In this document: positions 31,860 to 41,071 of the stretch, piece after piece | Numbering within the stretch: position 1 is the first letter of the stretch | Layout of the letters: each line of letters opens with the position of its first letter | Source of the DNA: Fragilariopsis cylindrus CCMP1102 | Lineage: Eukaryota; Bacillariophyta; Bacillariophyceae; Bacillariales; Bacillariaceae | Assembly (NCBI GenBank): GCA_900095095.1 | Contig: FMBT01000315.1 | Span: forward strand, 248,001-312,000 | Length of the DNA: 64,000 nt | Direction: 5' to 3' | The notes under the pieces: generated by a model | The model's database searches: none | What the model was told of the DNA's origin: nothing | The model's input: only the letters and a program-made list of their open reading frames with translations | Program-made: the position numbers and the translations under genes

Positions 31860-33525
31860 ATGGTACGTCATCCTCTACTCGGTGCTGAACTTAATGATCC
31901 TCTCTCTTTGTGTGCGTTGCTCGGGCCTGATCTGGTTGTTTATTATATATTTATATTCTATTAATTTTATTATACTGGCAAATGATATTTCAAAACATAA
32001 AACAGAAACTTGAATTCTTAATATAACTTGAAGAGAAATTATGAATACTTTCTGATGTCCAAAATAATAATAATTAGTTGCGATTTGAGTAAAGGGACAG
32101 GATGCCTCCCTTTCGCCGCCGCCGCCGCCGCCACCCTCTTCGTTTGCGTCAATTCATCACGATTTCACTGTCATTTCTCTAACACAACCTCTTCCTCTCC
32201 GTATGTGTCCTTCGTTATATCATTTCAACTCCACTCCTTATCCACATCCACAACCAACCAACATCCACACAACACAACACTATACAGCGTCCATATTTAT
32301 TACAAGGTCATGAACGTCCCATTACTGTCATCAAATATAATTATGATGGTGATTTATTATTTAGTGCCTCGAAAGATCAAATACCATGTATATGGCGTGT
32401 TGAAAATGGTGAACGACTCGGAACTTTTCATGGTCATAAGGGTACCGTCTGGGATTTAGATTGTGATCGTTTTTCGAAACAATTATTAACCGCGAGTGCC
32501 GATGCGACTGTCAAATTATGGAATATCCAATCAGGTGATCTCCAGCATACCTTTACCCACCGGGGTCCAGTACGTGGTGTGGCATGGTCGGAAGATAATA
32601 AAAAATTTGCTACCATTAGTGATCCATTTGTAGAACATAATGCTAAAATTACAATTTTTGATACAGCGGAATTAGATGGTGAGAGTGATGAAGATGATTT
32701 AGAACCATTGTTAGAAATTGATGTCCCCAAAGAAAATTCGAGACGAGTACAAATGACAAATATCTCTTGGACGGCCTTAAATGAACATTTATTAATTGCT
32801 TTTGATAATGGTATTGTACGATTATATAATCCCACTACTGGTACCATTGAAGAAGAAATTCGTGTCCATGATAAAAAAATTAATCGTTTGCAATTAAATC
32901 AATCGAAATCTTTATTTATTACGTCTAGTGCGGACTTTACCTCCAAGTTATATGATACTGCTAATTTAAAACATTTAAAAACCTATACGACAGACCGGCC
33001 CGTCAATGATGCAGTCATTAGTGAAACGAAAGATCATATCTTATTAGGTGGTGGACAAGAAGCGATGTCCGTCACCACCACCTCGGGGAAGGTGGGTAAA
33101 TTTGAAACCAGATTTTTTGAATTAGTCTATGAAACAGAATTTGGATCCGTGAAAGGTCATTTTGGACCAATTAATGCATGTAAGTTATACTATTCTAATT
33201 CTTATTATTTATTTATATCCAAATCATCATAGTCCTCGGTTTTTCTTGGGTCTCTCGTCTCTACTTTCTCAAAACTCAACTCACGTAACGTATTTATCTT
33301 CTTGTTCTACTTTTTTCCATTCCTCCGCTTAACTTAACTCAATAAATAGTGGCAATTAATCCAAATGGTAGAAATTATGCGAGTGGTGCAGAAGATGGTT
33401 ATGTACGATTGCATTTCTTTGATAAATCCTATTTAGATATGAAAGACCCGGTACCGGAAGCAGCGGAAGGTACAGAAGAACTATCGACCGATGATGATGA
33501 TGAAGACAATCAAGGCAATGAATAA
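31860..33525 (+). CDS. EIF3I: Translation initiation factor 3 subunit I (WD40 protein)
   Basis: Three exons: 31860-31862 (the ATG alone), 32288-33179 and 33350-33525, giving about 356 residues. Intron 1 (GTACGT...ATACAG, 425 bp) starts directly after the ATG; its acceptor precedes [22 protein letters not shown], the usual N-terminus of eIF3i. Intron 2 (GTAAGT...AATAG, 170 bp) is phase 1 and joins [21 protein letters not shown] repeats are clear: [78 protein letters not shown], and [25 protein letters not shown]. The protein is a seven-bladed propeller that binds eIF3b and eIF3g in the 43S preinitiation complex in the cytoplasm. The start choice is forced because no other in-frame ATG precedes the conserved N-terminus without a stop. 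Confidence 0.93.
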
Positions 33526-35652
33526 GTAGAAGCAATAAGCAACGAATGAATGAATGAAAAATAAGTAAATGTGAATGATAGATGGAATATCACAGATATG
33601 ATACCATAAGAAAGAATAGGAATTGATCAAAGAAGAAAAAGAAAATACCTCCATTAAAAATAAACAATTAATTACAATATCAAATATTATATAATACAGT
33701 TTGTACGGCTACTTACTAATGGAGACTAGACTAGACTAGACTAGACTAGAAGCCTCGCTATAGTAGCTAGCTACTTAGTTAGTAGAGGTAGGAATAAGCA
33801 AGGATACATTGATGCTAATAATGTATCGATAATATTATGATGATTGCATTCATCTTCCTGATCTGGTACTGTATAATCTATCTTTCTATCTGTCTGATTT
33901 CTGGGTCATTCATTTCACTCATTCATCTTCATCTTTTATCACCACCACCAACCAAGAGTCAGACTATAACAATATTATGTATGGGACGTTTCACTTTGAT
34001 TTTTCCTCTTTGGGCCTATTAGAAGATTGTTTAATCATCTATCTCTACTACTATCTTTAATATAGTGGTTGTGGAGACAAATTACTGATCCCTATTCTGA
34101 TGATTTGTTTGAGAAGTAGTGGTAATGAAGCAAAGGCTGAACCATATTAGATTTATTTAATTTAACTAGCACTATATGTGTGTGTGTGTGTAAGTTGTGT
34201 GTTTAGAAAAGAGCTACATGCCTAAAGATCTACGCTTAATTCATTTATTTTAGTACAAGAGAGGCTTTCACCATGTTGTTATTTTGCTTATTTTCAATAG
34301 TTTTGTACTTTCTGTGCTGATCCCTTGGTGCTTATTAATACTACTAAGCATCCTAGCAGCAGCATCAAATACCTAATGTTGTAGATGTTTGTGAGAAATA
34401 TTATAACTTAAAAGTACATTATTTATTTTTAGAAAACTCCATTATTCAACCATTTTGTTCTAAAGCAACCCTGACTAGTTGAATTTACATATTATTGTTT
34501 GGTTGACAAGAAGAGAGATAGGATTTAGCCAGCATTTACCAAGAGTGGAACAACACCATGTAGAAATATGCAGAAAGTGTGCATAGGAGCATAAGACCTT
34601 GCTTGTGTTCAGTGGTTTGACACTACTACTGGTAGATATTATCAGAACTAGCATGAACGAGGAGGAGTGGATCCACCAGTGGTACACACCAATATTGTTG
34701 CCCTTTCCCTCAATGCGGTACAAGTTTGCTACCTGTACCACTCCATGTTCTGGCATTCTAGCCCATTCTAGCATGTATAAAGTCCCAACCAGATGGAATG
34801 ATTTGAGCTTAATATGCATAGGGTTGATACCTGGACCGGACTTTGGAGGGCTAGGAATGGGTTTTTCACACTGGAAGGTGGTAAAGGGTGTGATGCAGTC
34901 TAGGACATGAGAAAATGGTCCATTTGGGGGGGGGGGGGGGGTATGTGACCTAGTACACACTCAAAAGGAATGAATTATCCCAAAGTAAGCACAAGGGGTT
35001 GACCATATACACCAAAGGGAATATAAACTTTGCGAGCTATGGGCAGGACCATGCTGATGTGGGCGCTAGAGGGGGAAAACCTGTTTTGGGGCCTAAATGA
35101 CCCTTTTGGGGGCTTAGCACACCCTGACACCTTCCTAACCTCCCTACAGCCCTAAGCAATAGTTGTACCTTGTATCTAAAGGTATATTGTTGATCTCCAT
35201 GTAATCCTTCAAAGTTATTAGGTATGTATTGATGGTGCACCACGGCCTTGATTTCAGACGCGCTTGGCGCTTAGAGAAATTATGTGTTTTAATAGCAATC
35301 CATTTTGACCAGTGACATCCCAAATATATGTATGGTTACCTAAAGCAATGATGTAATCCAAAACCTGTATGAGTTCGGTTTATGCCTAGCAATTATATTT
35401 GGGACTCCGCATACCTGGTATGGGTGCGGTAGCATCTCAAATATTTTTGCAATGTGTGCATTTTGGGCTATTTTATGTCTATTCTATTGTTCCCCACCCC
35501 ACCATACCACCAATATGGCAAATGATCCAAGTAGTGTTGGTGTATTCTGACAATATGCATATATGGAAGGTATCTGGATGTTCAAACTATGGTCCAATTC
35601 CTTTTTTTGATGTTGTGGTAGCCTATTTCTGAATGATACTTTTGGGCATGGA
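33526..35652. other. 2.1-kb intergenic region with simple repeats, left flank of the retrotransposon
   Basis: No supported gene. It has CTAGA repeats at 33723-33750, a (TG)n run near 34177-34190 and a 16-base G homopolymer at 34926-34941. From about 34440 the sequence changes to a GC-richer style without introns or ORF codon character; the ORFs at 34475-34960 and 34599-34910 are on opposite strands of the same segment and neither is protein-like. This may be old, degraded repeat DNA. Confidence 0.45.
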
Positions 35653-35657
35653 AATAT
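35653..35657. repeat. Target-site duplication, left (AATAT)
   Basis: The 5 bp immediately left of the element, AATAT, are repeated immediately right of it at 43417-43421. Copia elements make 5-bp duplications. Confidence 0.85.
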
Positions 35658-36031
35658 TGTTGAAATACAATAATCACACCTCTGCTATCTGAGGTCACTG
35701 CGATGTGCTATGATTATGTAATGCTTAAAGTGTCTATGTATCAAGTAGATCTGTGTTTATTAACTAGTCTATTATTATTTCCTATTGCATAAATTCTATA
35801 ATAAATAATGAATTGAATATTGACATGACAACCGAGGTGCATCATGGAGGTGCTTACATTATGTAAGAACGACATTCCGCTTCTCATCAATTGTCAGCCA
35901 CACGTTAATATACCTGATATCTTCATACTATTGTGGGGAAACGAAATGCGCAGATGACACGATGTTCGCGACTCTGTGATTCGTGGAAAAAACCCCACAC
36001 ACGGGACCCATAATTAATTGAATCCACAACA
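35658..36031 (-). repeat. Long terminal repeat, 3' LTR of the minus-strand element
   Basis: 374 bp, TGTTGAAATACAATAATCAC at the left end and CCACAACA at the right, as read on the plus strand. It matches 43043-43416 over its full length. Confidence 0.95.
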
Positions 36032-36104
36032 CACTCCTACACTCTCATCAATTAGTATATTTGAAGAGAGTGTATATATATTAAAATCATTAATTCAATT
36101 AATA

Positions 36105-39100
36105 TCATGTCTTGTTCGATGCTTTCGCATCATTGTACTCTTTATGGCAACAAGCAATTGAATCTTCATCATGTCCCATGATCGAATTCCGATGTGTTCT
36201 GAAAAGTGAACCCTGTAAGGGTTTTGTCAAATAATCAGACACCATCTGTTTCGTTGGATGATATATAACACGTATGCTACCATCCTTGATCTTGCTTGTC
36301 ACATAAAAGTATCGAATGTTAATGTGTCGAGTTCTCTTGGTACTCGAATGTTTACCATTCCTTTCTAGTTGTATTGTACTAGTATTGTCTTGTTCAATCA
36401 CAACGTCACATCCAATCTTGTTTAAAACTGAATCAGTGTTGATTGATTTTATCTGTTCTTCAACAAACAGTTGGACCCATTCAACAAAATTCATTGCATC
36501 ATCCACGCCCACCAGTTCGGCTTCAGTGGAACTCTTTGTATTGATCTTTTGTTTCAACGACATTGACAATAGGGCTCCTTGCCCCATAGTTAGTACTGCA
36601 CCTGTATGACTCCTCATGTCCTTGTGCACTGCAAACGATGCATCCACTGACCATTTGAGTTGCCCAGTACCATCCCATCCCAGTACAAGCGGGATAGAAA
36701 TGGTTAACCTCAGGTATCTAATCGTTCTTGCTAGCTTGCGATAGTCCAATTGAGTAGGGGCCTTCACCCTAGTGCATAGATATGCAACTGCTACTTGTAG
36801 GTCAGGTCTCGCTCTCTTGGCTGCAAACAACAGCCTAGCTGTAGTTCGATGAAAGAACTCAGCTTCCTTCTCACTTAATAGTGGTGAAGTATCATCAGCA
36901 TCAAATAGGTTATCATTCGCCGGTGTAGGCGATGTACCATTCATGTCGGCAGGCATATCATTCAAGATATCCTCCAAGTAGTCGTACATAGTGAACTTAA
37001 CCTTACCTTTCTCACTGTAATCAATGGTTATTCCAAGATAGTCATGTATGTCACCTGTAGTGGCCGCCAGTGGCTTCTTTGCAGTACCAAACTTGTTATT
37101 CAGATCCGTGAGGACGGAGTCAATGACTGACTGCTTCACATGTGATATCTTCAGATCATCGACATGGAATTGAATAGTGATTTGATTACCATCAATCATT
37201 TTGTTGAAAGTACAATGGTCATAACAGTTGGGTTCATATCCCCATTCCACAAGCTGTGCGCTTAGTTTCTTATAGAATAAGATAGCACCCAGTAGGGTTC
37301 CGTATACTGCCTTTGTCAGTTTAGCATACACATACTTCTTACCATTCTTTCCATAAACTATGTTCTTCTTGTATTCGGGATTTATATCACATATCATTGA
37401 CACCATGGCTCCTTCAAATTTTAGATAACAGTCACGATCCATAGGCCAGTCAGCCTGTAAGAAGGCACCCGGTATGTCGCATGTAGCAACCTTCCTGCCT
37501 TCAATAGCATCCATTAAACAGGATGTCATTAAGGCATATATGGATACAGTTGGTGAACTTGATTCATCTTTCGATATGTACTCCCTTTGAGGTCTACCAT
37601 CGGCACAGCCTCTGGCCTTGATCTTTCCACATCTCTTTCGTTTCAGAAACATGAGGTAGCTCAAGGCTTCGCATCTTATTGAATAATTTAGTTCTGTGGG
37701 CATCAGCATCTTTACTGCTCCCATTCCCAACAGGTTATCATCAAGTTCTTTCACAGTTGCTTCATACCCAAGCTCGCCAAACTCTTTGAGACCGCGATTG
37801 AAACCATATTGAGGGGTGGATTTGGTTGGTTCAATGTTGCTATACGATGTGATAGTGTTCAATACATAGGCATGTGATGAGTGTGCCAACGCCCAATACG
37901 GGCCTAGGTCCGAATCGAGTTCCTTTGGTGTATCACCAACGTTGTCATCCACCAGTTCTTCAGGCTGGTTATGGTCATCTTTCGCTTCACTCACTCCTAC
38001 TTTTGCCTTATCAACAGTATAGGATGTGTCATCATCGTGTAGATCATTGTCTACGGAATCATCTTCCGTAGTCTTCTTCTTTCTTCTTTCACTGCCACAC
38101 TCCTGCTTTGCTGGGTGTGTGGTGGTGGCTAGGTTTACAATACCATTGTTCGCAGACCTAGTTCGATTCTCAAGGATGATGGGTTCCTCCTCATCATTGT
38201 CAAGAGTTTCTCTGTTGTGTTGTTGTATTGGGTTCTGAAAGTAGTCGTTCTGTGAATCCGGTTCGACGTCACCAAACTCTTTTGAATCAGGGTCTGCGTC
38301 ATTGTCTGGAGTATCCTTCTCTTCTAGCTTCCTTTCCTTTTCAATTTCATCTTGATATTCTTCATCAATTTTGAAATCATCATCAGATGCATTGCTGTCA
38401 TCATCATTATCAGCAAGGTCATGTATCGTAATTCTTCCATTGATATCAGAGAACTCTATTCCTTCTGGTTGTCTTTCTTGTTCACCAATGTCATTGACAG
38501 CTTGTATGTTGGATTGACTAGTAGGAATAGTGACCACTCGATTGACCGATACGACTTGTTTTGTCTTAAGTTTAAATACAGTATGACCACTACCATTATC
38601 AGCTCGGCCTATATACAGAGCGTCAATGGATCTTTCTTGAACAGTACTATTTGTTCCACCAGTAAGACCTTGGATGTACTGTCCAACCTTGATTGTAGGG
38701 CATCGGAATTTCTTACCAGTTACGATTTCTCTGGGTGACATGATTGAATGTATGCCATTGTTCTTTGGCAACGAGTTGATCAACATAGTTACTTTGTGTA
38801 CCATTTCAATAGTGAAGCGTTTGGGTATCCTCTTGTACGGCATCATCATTCTGACAGCTCTGATTCTTTCTTTCAAGAATCGAATTTGTCTTTCCACTGT
38901 TTCAACGTGTCGATCAGCATCACATGTTGACAAGGTTATGTTATATGGTTTGCCTTGCAGTTCATGTTTGATTGATTTGAAAGCACCATCCGCTTCTATT
39001 GATACCACTGTAAAAATACCTCTGCTACCATATGACTGTATCATCTTCAGTATACAGGCTAGGATTGTTTCTCGATTACTCTTTCTAACACAATAGGTTT

Positions 39101-39635
39101 GTAGGAGTCCGATGTGTTTGGAGTGAGTTATTAGAAACTTGAGGCCATTCACATGCATGACATCCATTGATAAGTGTATCTTGGTATATTCTTTCATGAT
39201 GTATGATGGTACATCTAACAGATCGTCTTCTGGCATCTTACTCTTTCTTTTCACAGTCTTTCCTTTCAGTGAGGGAATATCTGGTCCAAAGATCTTCTTG
39301 GCAATACGAATGTCTCTTCTTGTAAAAGGATTATTTCCAATTACGTTGTGTTCAACTGCGTTAGCAAGGTCGATGTCACTAGGGCATGCTAGGACTTCTT
39401 GTAGCTCTCTTACTTTGGCAGCTCTTCTGCAATCAATTGCAGAAAAGTGTGCACTCTCTCCTATAACTGTTTGGTGTGCCATCACCATATGGTTGTCGTC
39501 ACCGGTGGTGACTTCAATACAGTACATCCCATTGGACGTTTTAGCAAATCGAACGTATGTACCATCTTCATTGAACACATAGATAGCATTGTCAATTGCA
39601 CTGTCCATGACTACTCGCTTGGTTTCAGCAACCAT
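36105..39635 (-). CDS. Copia pol: integrase, reverse transcriptase and RNase H
   Basis: An open frame of 1,176 residues. Integrase: first Asp in SMDVMHVNG (residue 158), second Asp in SIEADGAFKS (216), Glu in RHVETVERQI (245 or 248). Next a long acidic linker, then the reverse transcriptase with KIKARGCADGRPQREY, CDIPGAFLQADWP and the catalytic FHVDDLKIS. RNase H follows with VDASFAVHKDM, NTKSSTEAELVGVDDAMNF and a terminal HINIRYFYV..KPLQG stretch. The domain set and catalytic residues are complete. The first ATG is not a true start: the sequence before it continues protease homology in other frames, so this is the downstream part of Gag-Pol. It would make integrase and reverse transcriptase for copying and inserting the element. 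Confidence 0.9.
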   Translation of the reverse strand: MVAETKRVVMDSAIDNAIYVFNEDGTYVRFAKTSNGMYCIEVTTGDDNHMVMAHQTVIGESAHFSAIDCRRAAKVRELQEVLACPSDIDLANAVEHNVIGNNPFTRRDIRIAKKIFGPDIPSLKGKTVKRKSKMPEDDLLDVPSYIMKEYTKIHLSMDVMHVNGLKFLITHSKHIGLLQTYCVRKSNRETILACILKMIQSYGSRGIFTVVSIEADGAFKSIKHELQGKPYNITLSTCDADRHVETVERQIRFLKERIRAVRMMMPYKRIPKRFTIEMVHKVTMLINSLPKNNGIHSIMSPREIVTGKKFRCPTIKVGQYIQGLTGGTNSTVQERSIDALYIGRADNGSGHTVFKLKTKQVVSVNRVVTIPTSQSNIQAVNDIGEQERQPEGIEFSDINGRITIHDLADNDDDSNASDDDFKIDEEYQDEIEKERKLEEKDTPDNDADPDSKEFGDVEPDSQNDYFQNPIQQHNRETLDNDEEEPIILENRTRSANNGIVNLATTTHPAKQECGSERRKKKTTEDDSVDNDLHDDDTSYTVDKAKVGVSEAKDDHNQPEELVDDNVGDTPKELDSDLGPYWALAHSSHAYVLNTITSYSNIEPTKSTPQYGFNRGLKEFGELGYEATVKELDDNLLGMGAVKMLMPTELNYSIRCEALSYLMFLKRKRCGKIKARGCADGRPQREYISKDESSSPTVSIYALMTSCLMDAIEGRKVATCDIPGAFLQADWPMDRDCYLKFEGAMVSMICDINPEYKKNIVYGKNGKKYVYAKLTKAVYGTLLGAILFYKKLSAQLVEWGYEPNCYDHCTFNKMIDGNQITIQFHVDDLKISHVKQSVIDSVLTDLNNKFGTAKKPLAATTGDIHDYLGITIDYSEKGKVKFTMYDYLEDILNDMPADMNGTSPTPANDNLFDADDTSPLLSEKEAEFFHRTTARLLFAAKRARPDLQVAVAYLCTRVKAPTQLDYRKLARTIRYLRLTISIPLVLGWDGTGQLKWSVDASFAVHKDMRSHTGAVLTMGQGALLSMSLKQKINTKSSTEAELVGVDDAMNFVEWVQLFVEEQIKSINTDSVLNKIGCDVVIEQDNTSTIQLERNGKHSSTKRTRHINIRYFYVTSKIKDGSIRVIYHPTKQMVSDYLTKPLQGSLFRTHRNSIMGHDEDSIACCHKEYNDAKASNKT

Positions 39636-40014
39636 GCCAGAGATAGGATATTAACCACCCCGTAGGGTAGTAGTAGTATCCGTCTGACGGGAGTGGCAGT
39701 GTGTTGAGATCATTGCAAAGTCTTCCAATATCATCCACCCGGAAGTTGGAATCAGTGGTGCGTACACCAATTGATTTCGCAGCATCCGAGTGTATGTCTT
39801 CTAAAAGGAAGGCATCCTTGAACAGGTGAATACTAGATCCACTATCAAGAGCAATGGTGGCCCGTGGGCCGACATTCTCGTCCTCACTCCTTGCTTCCGG
39901 TGTTTGAATTGTAGCAGACAATTCCAATGCCGGAGGCAAATCAGAAACAAAAATTGGATCAGTAGTAACAGCTATAACTTGATGGTTGAGTACGTAAGCA
40001 CTATTCCAGACCAT
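39625..40014 (-). CDS. Copia aspartic protease segment
   Basis: A 129-residue frame containing TIALDSGSSIHLFKD, in which the D-S-G triplet is the retroviral-type aspartic protease active site. Homology runs upstream of the ATG in the same frame (SYQDITWYDAISPYWTGG) and past its end in other frames: after LPLPSDGYYYYPTG the expected NILSL stretch is read in a second frame and pol in a third. Two single-base losses, one in the G-run before TGGTTAATATC and one near CTCTGGCATGG, would explain this. The protease cleaves Gag-Pol. Confidence 0.75.
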   Translation of the reverse strand: MVWNSAYVLNHQVIAVTTDPIFVSDLPPALELSATIQTPEARSEDENVGPRATIALDSGSSIHLFKDAFLLEDIHSDAAKSIGVRTTDSNFRVDDIGRLCNDLNTLPLPSDGYYYYPTGWLISYLWHGC

Positions 40015-40076
40015 ACCACCTGTCCAGTAGGGAGAGATGGCATCATACCAGGTGATATCTTGATAGGATGGATCAT

Positions 40077-40643
40077 CTATAGGATAGAATGATTGAGGAA
40101 TAGTCGGAGATGGCGACGAAATCCGGGTTTTAACCCGGGTTGGTTCCGGGTTCGAACATTGGATCGAACCTGGGTTTGGTTATTTCTATAATCAGCCCGT
40201 GTGATTATAGAATTCTTGGTTGCAAGTCGTCTTCTAGCATGGAAGATAGCAGAGTGCCTCCCGGAGGAACTCTTGTTGTTGCTTGAGTTATGTCTTCTGC
40301 TGATGCCCGAAGGGCGTATACCAATTGAAGGGCTAGTGTTAATATTAGCACTGGACACCAATTGCTCAATCCGTTGAAGACAATTGAAAATTGGATCAAT
40401 GTAATTGAAATTATGGAAGATAAGAGACTCAGTTTTGACTACCATGGTCCCGAATGATACGATAACTTTAGCGATCATTCGGAGGAGCACGTTGACTTGT
40501 TCAACTAATGGAGTGAATATGTTATTCAAACACATTCTTAAAATGACAAGGGGTGGGCAACCTTCAGTATACAGGAACCATGCTAAGCAGATTCCACCAA
40601 AGATGGGTTTGATCCATCCAGTGTCGTACGGTTCATATGGCAT
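40077..40643 (-). CDS. Extra coding block between gag and protease, part 2
   Basis: A 188-residue frame. Its first half has a hydrophobic stretch (KPIFGGICLAWFLYTEG) and an Ile/Val-rich region that could form an amphipathic or membrane-like helix; its second half is Arg/Asn/Ser-rich. Sequence upstream of its ATG stays open (ILKPEDQ) and continues ORF 40658-41071 after a frame change near a T-run. It changes frame into the protease segment near 40080-40150. No domain is recognised. The block probably belongs to a larger Gag-Pol precursor rather than being a separate gene. The second half is encoded by the hairpin-rich DNA at 40123-40212. Confidence 0.4.
   Translation of the reverse strand: MPYEPYDTGWIKPIFGGICLAWFLYTEGCPPLVILRMCLNNIFTPLVEQVNVLLRMIAKVIVSFGTMVVKTESLIFHNFNYIDPIFNCLQRIEQLVSSANINTSPSIGIRPSGISRRHNSSNNKSSSGRHSAIFHARRRLATKNSIITRADYRNNQTQVRSNVRTRNQPGLKPGFRRHLRLFLNHSIL
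40123..40212. repeat. Cluster of three inverted repeats inside the retrotransposon
   Basis: In 90 bp: CCGGGTT/AACCCGG with a 2-base loop at 40123-40138; CCGGGTTCGA/TCGAACCTGG with an 8-base loop at 40146-40173, one mismatch (a G-T pair); and a perfect 11-bp stem TTCTATAATCA/TGATTATAGAA with a 7-base loop at 40184-40212. In the element RNA each could fold as a hairpin. Confidence 0.6.
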
Positions 40644-40657
40644 TTGATCTTCCGGTT

Positions 40658-41071
40658 TTAAGATCGGCCGTGACGAAAATCCTGGGTGTAACCTGCAATG
40701 TAACCCTGGTTCACTTCAATACCAAGAATATGCTTAAATCCATTGATTGTCATCTTGTGGAATGAAGGCTTATGGTACTGTTGAAACACATCGTTGATTG
40801 TGTTATTTCTAATCACATTTTCAAGCTGTTCACGAGAATTGATATGACACTCGGTCATCTTACGAGTAACCTTGTTGATCCAACGAGTTGGCTTGCGCCT
40901 TTGCTGGAATGATGCTACTGCAACAATAGTATGATGCAGTAGAACGTGCGCCGCTGGGTAGTTGATTGGTTCATCATCTCTGCCGATCTCACCACACATA
41001 ACATCATATCTTGTACTGTTGTATCGAAGATGTTCCTTGTGTCTGTATGTTTCCTCTTTCAGGAAACGCAC
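40658..41071 (-). CDS. Extra coding block between gag and protease, part 1
   Basis: A frame of about 137 residues that begins with GTG and overlaps the gag end, so it cannot be an independent gene. It reads VRFLKEETYRHKEHLRYN, then PAAHVLLHHTIVAVASFQQR, then RWINKVTRKMTECH, and ends YTQDFRHGRS. Going from gag to this frame needs a -1 shift at about CAG-TGC-GTT; no classical slippery heptamer is present there. The content is His/Arg-rich with no recognised domain or zinc knuckle. It is best read as the continuation of Gag or the N-terminal part of Pol. Confidence 0.45.
   Translation of the reverse strand: MRFLKEETYRHKEHLRYNSTRYDVMCGEIGRDDEPINYPAAHVLLHHTIVAVASFQQRRKPTRWINKVTRKMTECHINSREQLENVIRNNTINDVFQQYHKPSFHKMTINGFKHILGIEVNQGYIAGYTQDFRHGRS

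Noticed and set aside
32116-32130. (GCC)n run within eIF3i intron 1 as a possible coding repeat
   Set aside because: It lies within the intron and the local frame is not continued by homology.
32028-32459. Plus-strand ORF spanning the eIF3i intron 1 acceptor
   Set aside because: It reads through intron sequence in the wrong frame; the conserved eIF3i N-terminus starts at the acceptor at 32288.
34475-34960. Two opposing ORFs of over 100 residues left of the retrotransposon
   Set aside because: They cover the same DNA on opposite strands, show no protein-like composition or motif, and no splice partners.
40141-40210. tRNA-like T-arm (GGTTCGATCC on the minus strand)
   Set aside because: The bases beside it do not form the T stem, and no acceptor, D or anticodon arms fit. 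The palindromes are better described as hairpins of the retrotransposon.
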